A stretch of 64,000 nt of DNA, from positions 124,001 to 188,000 of the forward strand of contig NZ_JAOQJY010000001.1 in assembly GCF_025567525.1 (NCBI RefSeq). The letters are read 5' to 3'. The stretch comes from Gallintestinimicrobium propionicum. GTDB taxonomy: Bacteria > Bacillota > Clostridia > Lachnospirales > Lachnospiraceae. Positions 1 to 7,115 of the stretch are shown here, piece after piece. Every line of letters starts with the position of its first letter. Within the stretch, counting starts at the first letter, position 1. Made by a program: the position numbers and the translations under genes. The notes under the pieces are model-generated. The model did no database searches, was not told the origin of the DNA, and saw only the letters and a program-made list of their open reading frames with translations.

Positions 1-2
1 CC

Positions 3-647
3 GGTACGACTGACGAACCGCAGACACAAACTGTCGCGGAAGCATCTGAACCGCAGTCAGCAGACCCGCGTGGCTCGGCTACGACTAGGATGCCTGATGT
101 CGAATCACAGTCAACTGACCCGAACGAAACGTCTGCTTCGGAGGCTGACGCGCAAGCCACCGATTCGGACACTGCATCTGACCATCCTGCCGGCAGCTTT
201 TTTGAAAAGCTTTCCGGTAAGCTTTCGCAGGTCACAGACCGACTGCGCGGAATGCAGCAAAAGACCGACCGGCTCAAACAACAGACTGTCTATTATAAAA
301 GAATCTGGGATCAGCCGCAGACACGGCAGGCGATCCGGGTTGGATTTTACGAGCTGGGAGAAATTATCAGACATGTACTGCCGCGAAAGCTGGAGGTTTT
401 TGGAATCGTCGGGACAGGCGATCCGGCTTCTACCGGACAGATCATGGCGATACAGGGAATGCTGTATCCCTGGCATAAAGGAAATATCCGGCTGGAACCG
501 GATTTTGAAGAGAAATATATCGAAGGAGAACTTCACCTCAAAGGCAGAATCCGGCTTGGAACCCTCGGAATCTGCGGACTGAGGATTTTACTCAATAAAA
601 ATGTCAGACGACTGATCAGAATACTGCGCAAGAAGGAGGAAGCATAG
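3..647 (+). CDS. DUF2953 (YtfI-like) protein, 5' truncated by window
   Basis: The frame is open from the first bases of the window, so the true start lies upstream. The visible N-terminal part is rich in T, S, E, D and A (a low-complexity linker). It is followed by an amphipathic stretch and a C-terminal part with the pattern expected of DUF2953 (YWKRIW-like, 'VLPRKLEVFGIVGTGDPASTG', basic tail). In Bacillus the DUF2953 gene ytfI directly precedes ytfJ, and here the next gene, one base downstream of the stop, is a YtfJ homologue. The family is linked to sporulation by this neighbourhood; its molecular role is not known to me. ATG codons at 90 and elsewhere are internal and not preferred starts. 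Confidence 0.75.
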   Translation, partial: GTTDEPQTQTVAEASEPQSADPRGSATTRMPDVESQSTDPNETSASEADAQATDSDTASDHPAGSFFEKLSGKLSQVTDRLRGMQQKTDRLKQQTVYYKRIWDQPQTRQAIRVGFYELGEIIRHVLPRKLEVFGIVGTGDPASTGQIMAIQGMLYPWHKGNIRLEPDFEEKYIEGELHLKGRIRLGTLGICGLRILLNKNVRRLIRILRKKEEA

Positions 648-648
648 C

Positions 649-1071
649 ATGGCAGAAAATAAAGATAACAATATTACTTCTGTAATGGAAGCCTTGGTGA
701 AAGGGGCAGAATCCGTTTTCACAACTAAAACCGTAGTTGGAGAAGCAACAAAGATCGATGATACGATCATTATCCCGCTTGTGGATGTATCGTTTGGAAT
801 CGGTGCGGGCGCAAGCTGCGGAGCGGGTAAGGACTCCCGCAAAAACGGCGGCATGGGCGGTATGAGCGGCAAGATGTCCCCCAGCGCGGTGCTTCTGATT
901 AAAAACGGACAGACACGTCTGGTCAACATCAAGAATCAGGACAGCGTCAGCAAGGTAATCGACATGATTCCTGACCTGGTAGATCGCTTTACGACGCCTA
1001 AACAGGAAATGATGAGCGATGAGGAAGCGGTGGACGCAGCGTTCCCGGAAGAAGACGGAAACGAAGCATAA
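649..1071 (+). CDS. ytfJ: GerW/YtfJ family sporulation protein
   Basis: The 140-residue protein has the compact alpha/beta YtfJ fold signature: 'VVGEATKIDDTIIIPL', a Gly-rich central loop (FGIGAGASCG, then GGMGGMSGKMSP) and 'VLLIKNG'. GerW of Bacillus is a spore protein needed for normal germination. The family length of about 140-150 residues fits. A good RBS (AAGGAGGAAG) lies within the end of the upstream DUF2953 gene, and the two genes are almost contiguous, so they form an operon. The C-terminus is acidic. The function is assigned from the family; nothing in the sequence tests it. Confidence 0.88.
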   Translation: MAENKDNNITSVMEALVKGAESVFTTKTVVGEATKIDDTIIIPLVDVSFGIGAGASCGAGKDSRKNGGMGGMSGKMSPSAVLLIKNGQTRLVNIKNQDSVSKVIDMIPDLVDRFTTPKQEMMSDEEAVDAAFPEEDGNEA

Positions 1072-1143
1072 ATTTAAAATGATGAAGATTGCGAGAGTGC
1101 AAAGCGCGTAGCAATCTGGTATTAAAGGATAGCGAAACATGTG

Positions 1144-1185
1144 ACAGGGGCGGTCTGGCTGGATTTGTCCCTGTTTTGCTTTTTG
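1144..1185 (+). terminator. Possible terminator after ytfJ
   Basis: ACAGGG at 1144-1149 pairs with CCCTGT at 1169-1174 and is followed by a T-rich tract (TTTTGCTTTTT). The loop is long (19 nt) and the tract is broken by GC, so the call is weak. Confidence 0.4.
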
Positions 1186-1208
1186 AAGAAAGCTTGAGGG
1201 CAGGCAGG

Positions 1209-1853
1209 ATGAAAAAAAGGATGAAACGATTCAAAAACAGGAGGACAACTTCGACTGCCGCGATACTGTGTATGGCAGCTTTGCTTTTTGCTGTTTTGCT
1301 GGCGGGATGCTCTGTACAGAAAGAAACGGAGGCTTCCGGTGACCAACAGCAGGAAACCTGGTCGGAAGAAATGGAAAATAGCACAGCTCTTTCAGAGGAG
1401 CCGGATGATACAGATACTATCGGAAATGCGGATAATCCGGAGGATACAGGCGATATCGGGAATCCGGAAAACCCGGAGGATACGTCTACAGCTCTGACGC
1501 TTCCGATTTTGGATGAAATCAATTCTAAGGTTCAGATTGGGACATCGGGTTCGTCTCTGATAGCGGTGCAGGCAGCAGTAAAGCTGTTGGAGTGGGGCGA
1601 ACATACCGGTCTGGATCCGGAAGAAATCCGGGAGGCGGCTTCTGCATGGCTTTCGGAGCAAACGGACAGTGACAGGGAGGAAGCTCTGTTAAAGCTGGAA
1701 ATGGTAGACGACGCTTATCAAAGGCTCTTAAAAGAAGATGCGCGGGAACTGCTGGATACTGCGGGATGCGCGGATACGGAGATTTTCTGGGGAAGCGAGC
1801 CTGTGGAGCCGGTTGAGGCAATTATGCAGGCAGCCGGACTGCGAAAGGACTAA
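1209..1853 (+). CDS. Putative lipoprotein, unknown function
   Basis: The 214-residue protein has a basic N-terminus (MKKRMKRFKNRR), a hydrophobic segment and the lipobox LLAGC, giving a lipid-anchored Cys near residue 34. Next comes an acidic Glu/Asp/Asn/Pro linker with short degenerate repeats ('DTGDIGNPENPEDT'). The C-terminal domain is predominantly helical ('VAVQAAVKLLEWGEHTGLD', 'AAGLRKD'). I chose ATG 1209 over upstream in-frame codons because it places the signal peptide at the very N-terminus. The C-terminal part describes helices typical of a small scaffold, but I do not recognise a family. It lies in the gap between the ytfJ gene and the IS element and is probably transcribed separately. 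Confidence 0.75.
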   Translation: MKKRMKRFKNRRTTSTAAILCMAALLFAVLLAGCSVQKETEASGDQQQETWSEEMENSTALSEEPDDTDTIGNADNPEDTGDIGNPENPEDTSTALTLPILDEINSKVQIGTSGSSLIAVQAAVKLLEWGEHTGLDPEEIREAASAWLSEQTDSDREEALLKLEMVDDAYQRLLKEDARELLDTAGCADTEIFWGSEPVEPVEAIMQAAGLRKD

Positions 1854-1945
1854 GCCGTTGATGCTTGCACAGATTTTTAATCAAAGAACGCCAGCCCGTG
1901 CATAGACTAAATAATATAAGATATTTTGCAGGGATTGATGCGTTT

Positions 1946-2089
1946 ATGATCCGACTGGTTGCGTTTGCAATATTCTGGACAGCGATGGGAATGTTTTTGA
2001 TGCTGTGCTTTCGGTATCGCTTTTTGGGCGTTGTGTTTGCACTGATCTTGCTGGCGGTCAGCTATCTGATTTTAAGCTGCGATCAGTGA
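1946..2089 (+). CDS. Small membrane protein, 47 residues
   Basis: A short ORF starting 'MIRLVAFAIFWTAMGMF' has two closely spaced hydrophobic segments separated by a basic turn (CFRYRF). It ends just upstream of the IS element. A longer in-frame start at 1865 would add a non-hydrophobic, less likely extension. The upstream RBS is weak (GCAGGGATTG). The codon pattern and the helical-hairpin layout suggest a real small membrane protein, but I recognise no family. Confidence 0.5.
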   Translation: MIRLVAFAIFWTAMGMFLMLCFRYRFLGVVFALILLAVSYLILSCDQ

Positions 2090-2130
2090 CCGATTTTGGC
2101 AAAAAACGTCAGTCGGGCGTTTGAAATAAG

Positions 2131-2173
2131 GCTACCGCAATCCCACTGGCTTTAGACGGTGGGTTAAGGTAGC
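2131..2173 (+). repeat. Left-end hairpin of the IS605-type element
   Basis: GCTACC (2131-2136) pairs with GGTAGC (2168-2173), and an inner stem CCCAC/GTGGG (2142-2163) encloses TGGCTTTAGACG. The loop sequence is shared with the right end. In this family the hairpin is bound by TnpA. Confidence 0.75.
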
Positions 2174-2189
2174 TAAAAATCAGAAATTA

Positions 2190-2444
2190 TTGTATGCTCA
2201 TTGTATGGGACCATGGAAATCTAAAAACAGACATAAATACTTATTACAATATCACATTATTTTCGTCTGCAAATATAGGAAGAAATTACTGGTTTCGAGA
2301 CAGATATCAGATGATATAAAGCAGTTTTCATATGAGATATGTCAAAGGCACAGTGTTATTATCAGATATATGGAAACGGATAAAGACCATATTCAAAAAT
2401 CAAGGTTGAGAAAGAGGGTGACAGTGGATGTTAAAGGCATATAA
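2190..2444 (+). pseudogene. tnpA: Truncated IS200-type TnpA transposase
   Basis: The N-terminus matches IS200/IS605 TnpA ('KYLLQYHIIFVCKYRKKLL' and 'METDKDHI'). After the METDKDHI motif the frame passes straight into unrelated residues (QKSRLRKRV) and stops at about 85 codons, whereas the family is about 130-155 residues. The missing part includes the catalytic Tyr region, so the protein should be inactive. The junction overlaps the first codons of tnpB, suggesting an internal deletion rather than a point mutation. The element would need a TnpA supplied in trans. Confidence 0.82.
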
Positions 2445-3531
2445 ATACAGAATATACCCTAATAATGAGCAGAAAATACAAATTGCAAAAACATTTGGCT
2501 GTTGCCGTTTTGTATATAATCAGACACTGGCATACCGGAAAGAAGTATATGAGAAAGAGAAAAAATCGGTTAGTAAAACTGACTGTAACAATTACTGCAA
2601 CAGACAATTAAAGAAAGAATATGAATGGCTGAAAGAAGTGGATAAATTCGCTCTGACAAATGCGATTTACAACATGGATGCTGCATATCAGAAATTTTTT
2701 AAGGAACATGCAGGTTATCCGAAGTTTAAGAGTAAACACGATAATCATAAGTCATATACAACAAATTTTACGAATTGCAATATAGCAGTAGATTTCGAGG
2801 ACAATAGAGTAAAACTGCCTAAATTAAAAAATGTAAAAGCAAAACTGCATAGAAATTTTAGCGGGCAGATAAAATCGGCAACGATATCACAAGTTCCGAG
2901 TGGAAAGTATTATGTATCCATTTTAGTGGAAACAGAACACGTGGAACTGCCGCATACAAATCAAAATACAGGAATAGATTTGGGCGTTAAGGAGTTATGT
3001 ATTACTTCTGATGGAAAGAAATACGAAAATCCAAAAATTATCAGAAAATACGAAAAGAAACTGAAAAAACTGCAAAGACAGTTAGCGCACAAAGAAAAAA
3101 GAAGCCAAAACTACTACAAAGTAAAGAAAAAGATAGCATTATGTCATGAAAAAATAACAAATACCAGAAAAGATTATCTGCACAAGATGTCCCATGAGAT
3201 TATCAGCGAAAACCAAGTGATAGTTTCGGAAAATTTGCAGATAAAAAACATGGTAAAAAATCATCATTTGGCAAAGTCCATAAGTGATGTATCATGGTAT
3301 GAGCTGACAAGACAGTTAGAATATAAGGCAAAGTGGAATGGCAGAAAATATATCAAGATAAATACATTTTATGCCAGCAGTCAGTTGTGTTCAGCCTGTG
3401 GATACCAAAATACAGAGACGAAAAATCTATCCGTAAGGGAATGGATATGTCCTGTCTGTGGAACAAATCATGACAGAGATATCAATGCGGCAAAGAATAT
3501 ACTGGAAGAAGGATTAAGAGAAATAGCATAA
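2428..3531 (+). CDS. tnpB: TnpB RNA-guided endonuclease of the IS605 element
   Basis: This full-length 367-residue TnpB has the N-terminal helix-turn-helix ('YRIYPNNEQKIQIAKTFG', 'YNQTLAYRK'), the RuvC-like D-E-D set (GIDLGVKEL near residue 185, VSENLQIKNM near 272, DRDINAAKN near 352) and the zinc ribbon CSAC...CPVC between the second and third. All catalytic residues look intact. TnpB is an omegaRNA-guided nuclease that cuts DNA next to a TAM and helps the IS persist. The start ATG overlaps the tnpA remnant, with RBS GAGGGTGACAG just upstream. AT content is higher than in neighbouring genes, in line with an acquired element. Confidence 0.92.
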   Translation: MLKAYKYRIYPNNEQKIQIAKTFGCCRFVYNQTLAYRKEVYEKEKKSVSKTDCNNYCNRQLKKEYEWLKEVDKFALTNAIYNMDAAYQKFFKEHAGYPKFKSKHDNHKSYTTNFTNCNIAVDFEDNRVKLPKLKNVKAKLHRNFSGQIKSATISQVPSGKYYVSILVETEHVELPHTNQNTGIDLGVKELCITSDGKKYENPKIIRKYEKKLKKLQRQLAHKEKRSQNYYKVKKKIALCHEKITNTRKDYLHKMSHEIISENQVIVSENLQIKNMVKNHHLAKSISDVSWYELTRQLEYKAKWNGRKYIKINTFYASSQLCSACGYQNTETKNLSVREWICPVCGTNHDRDINAAKNILEEGLREIA

Positions 3532-3690
3532 AAATAATAATATAGGGCAGGGACTGCCCGAATTAACGCCTGTGGAGATAGTAGGGAGCAAAACATCCAG
3601 TGGATGTTTGTTCTGCTCCGACCGGAGTGGAACGTAGAAACGAGGTCTGCGAAGCAGGAAGCCCATTGGCTTTAGACAATGGGTAGTTCA
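3532..3690 (+). ncRNA. Predicted omegaRNA (right end of the IS element)
   Basis: In IS605-type elements the omegaRNA spans the 3' end of tnpB and the right end, and its guide is the DNA just beyond the end. Here 3532-3690 is noncoding and contains the right-end hairpin CCCATT/AATGGG (3662-3683) and other short stems (GGGCAGGGACTGCCC; ACATCCAGTGGATGT). The guide would begin near 3688-3692, inside the hydrolase remnant (CCCGGAAGAGCTTGC). The 5' boundary and the exact guide start are inferred. Confidence 0.6.
3662..3683 (+). repeat. Right-end hairpin of the IS605-type element
   Basis: CCCATT pairs with AATGGG around the loop TGGCTTTAGAC. The loop core is identical to that of the left-end hairpin. 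Confidence 0.75.
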
Positions 3691-3691
3691 C

Positions 3692-3892
3692 CCGGAAGAG
3701 CTTGCACAGATTACCGCACCGACCCTCGTAATCTGCGGGACAAAAGACATGATCCGGGAAGACCACACGAGAAAAATTGCGGAAAATATCCCGAATGCCC
3801 GTTTGGCGATCCTCGAGGGGGATCATTTTGTTGCAAATAAGCGCTCGGAGGAATTTAACCGGGAAGTGGACAGGTTTCTGGAAAGCCTTTAA
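3692..3892 (+). pseudogene. C-terminal remnant of an alpha/beta hydrolase
   Basis: An open frame with no start codon of its own runs from the IS right end to a TAA at 3890-3892. It reads 'PEELAQITAPTLVICGTKD', then 'MIREDHTRKIAENIPNARL', then 'AILEGDHFVANKRSEEF'. This is the last third of an alpha/beta hydrolase: 'TLVICGTKDMI' carries the acid and 'GDHF' the catalytic His. The N-terminal two thirds, with the nucleophile elbow, are absent on the other side of the IS, so the element's arrival was accompanied by a deletion or the upstream part was lost later. The fragment sits directly upstream of a GNAT gene with its own RBS. Confidence 0.82.
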
Positions 3893-3908
3893 AACCATAG
3901 GAGGAAGA

Positions 3909-4355
3909 ATGATTCGAAAAGCGGAAAAGAAAGATCTTTCAAGAATTGCAGAAATCCTCGTATTTGATAAGCGAATGAATTATCGATCGATTTTTAAAAA
4001 CGACGACTATTCTTTTCATGTGCTTCAAGTACTGGATGTTGCAAAAGAGTATGCGCAGCCGGAAATCCTAGATCATATTTTTGTGTATGACGATGGAATT
4101 GTGAAAGGACTGATTCATCTGGAACAGACGGAAATCGCAGAGTTTTATGTGGATCATTTTTTTCAGAATCAGGGAATCGGCGCAGCGCTGATGGAGTACG
4201 CCAAGCAGGAGCATCGGGCAGACCATCTGTGGGTGCTTGAGAAAAATGAACGCGCGATCCGGTTTTATGAAGCCCACGGCTTTTCTCTTTCCGGGCAAAG
4301 GCGTCTGGAAGCGGGGACGACGGAATACGTCATAAAGATGCTCGCAATAGAATGA
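3909..4355 (+). CDS. GNAT family N-acetyltransferase
   Basis: The 148-residue protein starts 'MIRKAEKKDLSRIAEIL'. It has the GNAT acetyl-CoA loop 'QNQGIGAALMEYA' (Q/R-x-x-G-x-G/A type) and the C-terminal motif 'NERAIRFYEAHGF'. ATG 3909 follows a strong GGAGGAAG site; an upstream in-frame ATG at 3777 lies inside the hydrolase remnant and is rejected. The substrate is unknown. It may have been co-transcribed with the now truncated hydrolase gene, and the lipoprotein gene follows 21 bases downstream. Confidence 0.88.
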   Translation: MIRKAEKKDLSRIAEILVFDKRMNYRSIFKNDDYSFHVLQVLDVAKEYAQPEILDHIFVYDDGIVKGLIHLEQTEIAEFYVDHFFQNQGIGAALMEYAKQEHRADHLWVLEKNERAIRFYEAHGFSLSGQRRLEAGTTEYVIKMLAIE

Positions 4356-4376
4356 CAATTTGAGGAGGAAAACAGG

Positions 4377-5288
4377 ATGAACAAACGAAAAGGCGCACTT
4401 TTTCTGGCGCTGTGCCTGGTATTGGCGGGCTGCGGTCAGAGAGCAGAGACGAAAACTGAAATGGCAGAAAGTATTGGGATACAAAACGAAAGCGCCATGC
4501 CGGACACAGAGGATGCAGATGCAAAAGACTCTGTGTCAGAAACGGGCGAGACGCAAAATACGAAAACGACTGCTCAGGAGCCGGAAAACGAAGCAACTTC
4601 CGAAGCAACTGTGGAAAACACGACAGAACCGAAATATCTAACCCTGGACATATCCACAATGGGCGAGATACTTGCGGACGGCGATGCGGTGGATCCGATC
4701 GGGTTGACCATTCTATCAGAAGAGGAAAACGGAGTCAGCTGGGCAAACGACTGGTATGACAGCGAAAATTTGTCACTTCCGATGATCGGCACGGACTGGA
4801 ACAGCTTTTATGACGATCATTACCAGTACCAGTGGGTGGATGACGAGCTCTATATTTATGAAACCGGTACGGGAAATTGCATCTATGTGCTGGATTATCC
4901 GACGGATCAGTGGTATATTAACGGCAACAATGCATATCTGGAGGATGGGATTTTTTACGGAGCCAGCGTGAGAAACGGATACGCGCAATCCAATACCTGT
5001 TTTATGTTTGCCTATGATCTGGAAAACGATAAGCTGCTGTGGAGAAGCGCAGACCAGACCTATAATTCCATGAATTTTGTAGTCAAAGGGGATGTTATTC
5101 TGTGCGGCTATGGCTTTACGGCGGAACCGGATTATTTGTATCAGATCAATCGTAACACAGGAGAAGTGATCGATCGGCTGTCCTTAAAAAAGGCACCGGA
5201 TCTGATCATAGAACAGGATGGGAAGCTTTATGTCCATACCTACAGTTACAATTATGTGATCGGGATGGATGTACCGAACGAATTTTGA
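4377..5288 (+). CDS. Lipoprotein with beta-propeller-like C-terminal region
   Basis: The 303-residue protein has signal peptide 'MNKRKGALFLALCLVLAGC', with a lipobox Cys at residue 19. An acidic Thr/Glu-rich linker runs to about residue 85, followed by a domain rich in Trp, Tyr and Asp. The last third has repeated blade-like patterns ('CFMFAYDLENDKLLWRS', 'YLYQINRNTGEVIDRLSLKK') as seen in PQQ/WD-type propellers, but only about two blades are visible. It is predicted to sit on the outer face of the membrane. RBS GAGGAGGAAA precedes ATG 4377. The function is unknown; the next gene begins just after the stop. Confidence 0.8.
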   Translation: MNKRKGALFLALCLVLAGCGQRAETKTEMAESIGIQNESAMPDTEDADAKDSVSETGETQNTKTTAQEPENEATSEATVENTTEPKYLTLDISTMGEILADGDAVDPIGLTILSEEENGVSWANDWYDSENLSLPMIGTDWNSFYDDHYQYQWVDDELYIYETGTGNCIYVLDYPTDQWYINGNNAYLEDGIFYGASVRNGYAQSNTCFMFAYDLENDKLLWRSADQTYNSMNFVVKGDVILCGYGFTAEPDYLYQINRNTGEVIDRLSLKKAPDLIIEQDGKLYVHTYSYNYVIGMDVPNEF

Positions 5289-5302
5289 GTGGGAGGTACG
5301 GA

Positions 5303-5767
5303 TTGGGAAATTCTGACAATAGAAAACGGGGTGTGAACTCCAGGCAAAACGAGAAAAACAGGGAAGCTCTGATTGCTGTGCTTACGGTCTGCCTGATTGG
5401 CGTACTGGTAACGGTGGTCATTATCGCAGCTGTCGATCTTTACCGGAAACACACCTATACGGCTGAAATCGATCCATCTGAGTACAAAATTATTAAAATA
5501 GAAAAAAGTACGACAACGTCTTATTCTGCGGCGACGGAAACCGTGGATACAGATTCGATCTATGTTGCGACGGTTGAGTATCAGGTGGATGGCGTCACCT
5601 ATACGGACACGCTGGACATGCTGACCGGTACGGAGTTTGCAAAAACCCTGTATGGACGTTATCTGACGGATTCGAATCCGGAAGAAGTGCTGGGGAAGCT
5701 TTATTATTCGCCGAAAAAGCCGTCCCATATCGGCAGATATGGAGATGACAGCATTTTTGTGAAGTGA
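5303..5767 (+). CDS. Membrane-anchored protein, unknown
   Basis: A basic N-terminus is followed by one transmembrane helix ('ALIAVLTVCLIGVLVTVVII') and an extracellular region of about 110 residues rich in Thr, Ser and Tyr ('YVATVEYQVDGVTYTDTLDM', 'LYYSPKKPSHIG'). This pattern resembles DUF3592-like exported domains. I chose TTG 5303 because a strong GGGAGG (5291-5296) lies six bases upstream; the earlier TTG at 5285 has no site. It lies 14 bases after the lipoprotein gene and overlaps nothing, so the two are probably co-transcribed. Confidence 0.7.
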   Translation: MGNSDNRKRGVNSRQNEKNREALIAVLTVCLIGVLVTVVIIAAVDLYRKHTYTAEIDPSEYKIIKIEKSTTTSYSAATETVDTDSIYVATVEYQVDGVTYTDTLDMLTGTEFAKTLYGRYLTDSNPEEVLGKLYYSPKKPSHIGRYGDDSIFVK

Positions 5768-5793
5768 TTTTTTCACAGGGAAAGAGAGGCACT

Positions 5794-6177
5794 ATGGGCT
5801 TTTGGATTTTTATGCTGGTGATGGATCTGCTGATTCCGGTTACGATGGTTTTTATTGGAAAAAGATTTCAGAAAAAGCCTCCGAAGGAGATCAATGCGAT
5901 GTATGGATACCGGACGGCGATGTCCATGAAAAATAAAGAGACCTGGAAATACGCGCATCGCTGCTGCGGAAAGCTCTGGTATGTCAGCGGGCTTGTAATG
6001 ATTCCGGTTACGGTAATTGTTTTGGCGTGTGTTTTCGGAAAAGGGAACAACTGCGTAGGGAATGTTGGGGGAATTGTGTGTACACTGCAGTGCGTCGTTA
6101 TCATTGGAACGATCGTTGTGACAGAGCGGGAACTGAAAAAGAGATTTGACCGGAATGGGGAATGGAAGAGGAGCTGA
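5794..6177 (+). CDS. SdpI/YhfL family membrane protein
   Basis: The 127-residue protein has hydrophobic segments at about 3-22, 58-80 and 88-108. The SdpI-family core lies between the first two: 'PPKEINAMYGYRTAMSMKNK', then 'ETWKYAHRCCGKLW'. SdpI of Bacillus is the immunity protein against the SDP toxin, but most homologues, including single-domain ones like this, have no assigned role. ATG 5794 is preceded by AAGAGAGG at four to five bases; an in-frame ATG at 5764 lacks a site. It is the last gene of the 4377-6177 cluster. Confidence 0.82.
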   Translation: MGFWIFMLVMDLLIPVTMVFIGKRFQKKPPKEINAMYGYRTAMSMKNKETWKYAHRCCGKLWYVSGLVMIPVTVIVLACVFGKGNNCVGNVGGIVCTLQCVVIIGTIVVTERELKKRFDRNGEWKRS

Positions 6178-6186
6178 GATTATTAA

Positions 6187-6234
6187 GATCATCCACCGGC
6201 CCCGGAATGTTTTTTCCGGGGCCGGTGGATGATC
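6187..6234. repeat. Perfect 21-bp inverted repeat
   Basis: Arms of 21 bases (GATCATCCACCGG... and its exact complement) flank a 6-base loop. No T-run follows on the plus strand, but the loop itself is T-rich. It could stop transcription from the SdpI-like gene or be a palindromic repeat. Confidence 0.6.
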
Positions 6235-6241
6235 AGCGATC

Positions 6242-6315
6242 GGAAAAGGACAGACCTCCGCAGAGCGGCGGCTGTAATTCAGGAACATCCCTGCTTCGCA
6301 GGTCTGTCCTTTTCC
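6242..6315. repeat. 16-bp inverted repeat with GC-rich loop
   Basis: GGAAAAGGACAGACCT (6242-6257) is matched exactly by its complement at 6300-6315. The 42-base interior has further short pairings. It sits eight bases from the previous palindrome, between convergent genes. Confidence 0.55.
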
Positions 6316-6330
6316 TCGTCGCCATGACAA

Positions 6331-6362
6331 AAAAGCTACTCTGAAAACCCAGAGCAGCTTTT
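6331..6362 (-). terminator. rpmB terminator
   Basis: AAAAGCT.CTCTG pairs with CAGAG.AGCTTTT. On the minus strand the stem is followed by a run of Ts and lies 18 bases past the rpmB stop. Confidence 0.8.
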
Positions 6363-6379
6363 CAATGTTTCTGATTCAA

Positions 6380-6565
6380 TTAAGCTCTTTCAACCCTGCC
6401 GGACTTCAAGCAGCTTGTGCAAACGTGCATTCTCCGTGCACCACCGTTGACTTTACATTTAACGCTTCTGACGTTGGAATTCCAGATACGGTTGGATCTT
6501 CTATGGGAATGGCTTACGTTGTTACCGAAATGAGCGCCTTTGCCACAAATATCGCATTTTGCCAT
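6380..6565 (-). CDS. rpmB: 50S ribosomal protein L28
   Basis: The 61-residue protein starts 'MAKCDICGKGAHFGNNVSHS' and has the L28 core 'RRSNRIWNSNVRSVK' and 'RRMHVCTSCLKSGRVERA'. It is the four-cysteine (CxxC...CxxC) zinc-binding version. The length matches the family. The start follows GAGGAGGTGCAATC on the minus strand. It is monocistronic, with its own promoter (6614-6642) and terminator (6331-6362), and is divergent from the Asp23 gene. Confidence 0.97.
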   Translation of the reverse strand: MAKCDICGKGAHFGNNVSHSHRRSNRIWNSNVRSVKCKVNGGARRMHVCTSCLKSGRVERA

Positions 6566-6613
6566 GATTGCACCTCCTCAAACTATATTCGTCGTTTGAC
6601 TGACAACATCAGT

Positions 6614-6642
6614 ATGATAACAGAATTAAATACATTTGGCAA
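6614..6642 (-). promoter_or_regulatory. Predicted sigma-A promoter of rpmB
   Basis: On the minus strand TTGCCA, a 17-base spacer and TATCAT are seen about 50 bases upstream of the rpmB start. Confidence 0.65.
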
Positions 6643-6704
6643 GTAAAAAATCATCAAATTTTTAAAAAATTAAAATGGTTATTCCCTTTTTGCAGGAAAG
6701 CGGT

Positions 6705-6710
6705 TATAAT
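6705..6710 (+). promoter_or_regulatory. -10 box for the asp23-recG operon
   Basis: A perfect TATAAT lies 35 bases upstream of the Asp23 start. The -35 region at 17 bases (TTCCCT) is poor, so the exact promoter is tentative. Confidence 0.5.
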
Positions 6711-6745
6711 AGCCTTAGATTTTCATGGAAAAAGGAGGTTATCAC

Positions 6746-7102
6746 ATGAAGGGTTCTTCTATGACGACCCATATGGGCAATATTACGATTGATAATGAAG
6801 TGATTGGTCAATATGCGGGAACAGTGGCGATGGAGTGTTTCGGCATCGTTGGCATGGGCGCTACGGTGAAGGGCGGTCTTGTCAAGCTGTTGAAGAGCGA
6901 CAGCATTACTAAGGGCATTGCAGTTACACTGAATAATAATAAACTGACACTGGACTTCCACGTTATCGTGGCATACGGGGTGAGCATTCTTGCGGTATCG
7001 GACAATCTGATCAGCAATGTAAAATATAAGGTAGAGGAATTTACCGGAATTGAGATAGAGAAAATCAACATCTTTGTAGAAGGTGTGCGAGTGATTGATT
7101 AA
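6746..7102 (+). CDS. Asp23/Gls24 family envelope stress response protein
   Basis: This 118-residue DUF322/Asp23 protein has 'GNITIDNEVIGQYAGTVAM' at the start, 'GIVGMG' and 'LDFHVIVAYGVSI' in the middle, and 'VKYKVEEFTGIEIEKINIFV' at the end. It is equivalent to Bacillus YloU, which lies immediately upstream of the DAK-type gene yloV and near recG, the same order as here. ATG 6746 is preceded by AAAGGAGG at eight bases. The next gene's RBS overlaps its stop. Family members associate with the membrane in some Gram-positives; the exact function is unclear. Confidence 0.93.
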   Translation: MKGSSMTTHMGNITIDNEVIGQYAGTVAMECFGIVGMGATVKGGLVKLLKSDSITKGIAVTLNNNKLTLDFHVIVAYGVSILAVSDNLISNVKYKVEEFTGIEIEKINIFVEGVRVID

Positions 7103-7115
7103 GGAGGACTTAACT

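Larger units (their letters stand above)
2120..3690 (+). mobile_element. IS200/IS605 family element with broken tnpA and intact tnpB
   Basis: Both ends carry the family's subterminal hairpins, sharing the core TGGCTTTAGAC: left 2131-2173 and right 3662-3683. Between them lie a truncated Y1 transposase and an intact TnpB. There are no terminal inverted repeats, as expected for this single-strand-transposing family. The outer limits are approximate because the cleavage sites cannot be fixed without an empty site. The right side abuts the remnant of an alpha/beta hydrolase gene. Confidence 0.85.

Noticed and set aside
1865..1945. Longer start for the small membrane protein
   Set aside because: The extension is not hydrophobic and has no RBS.
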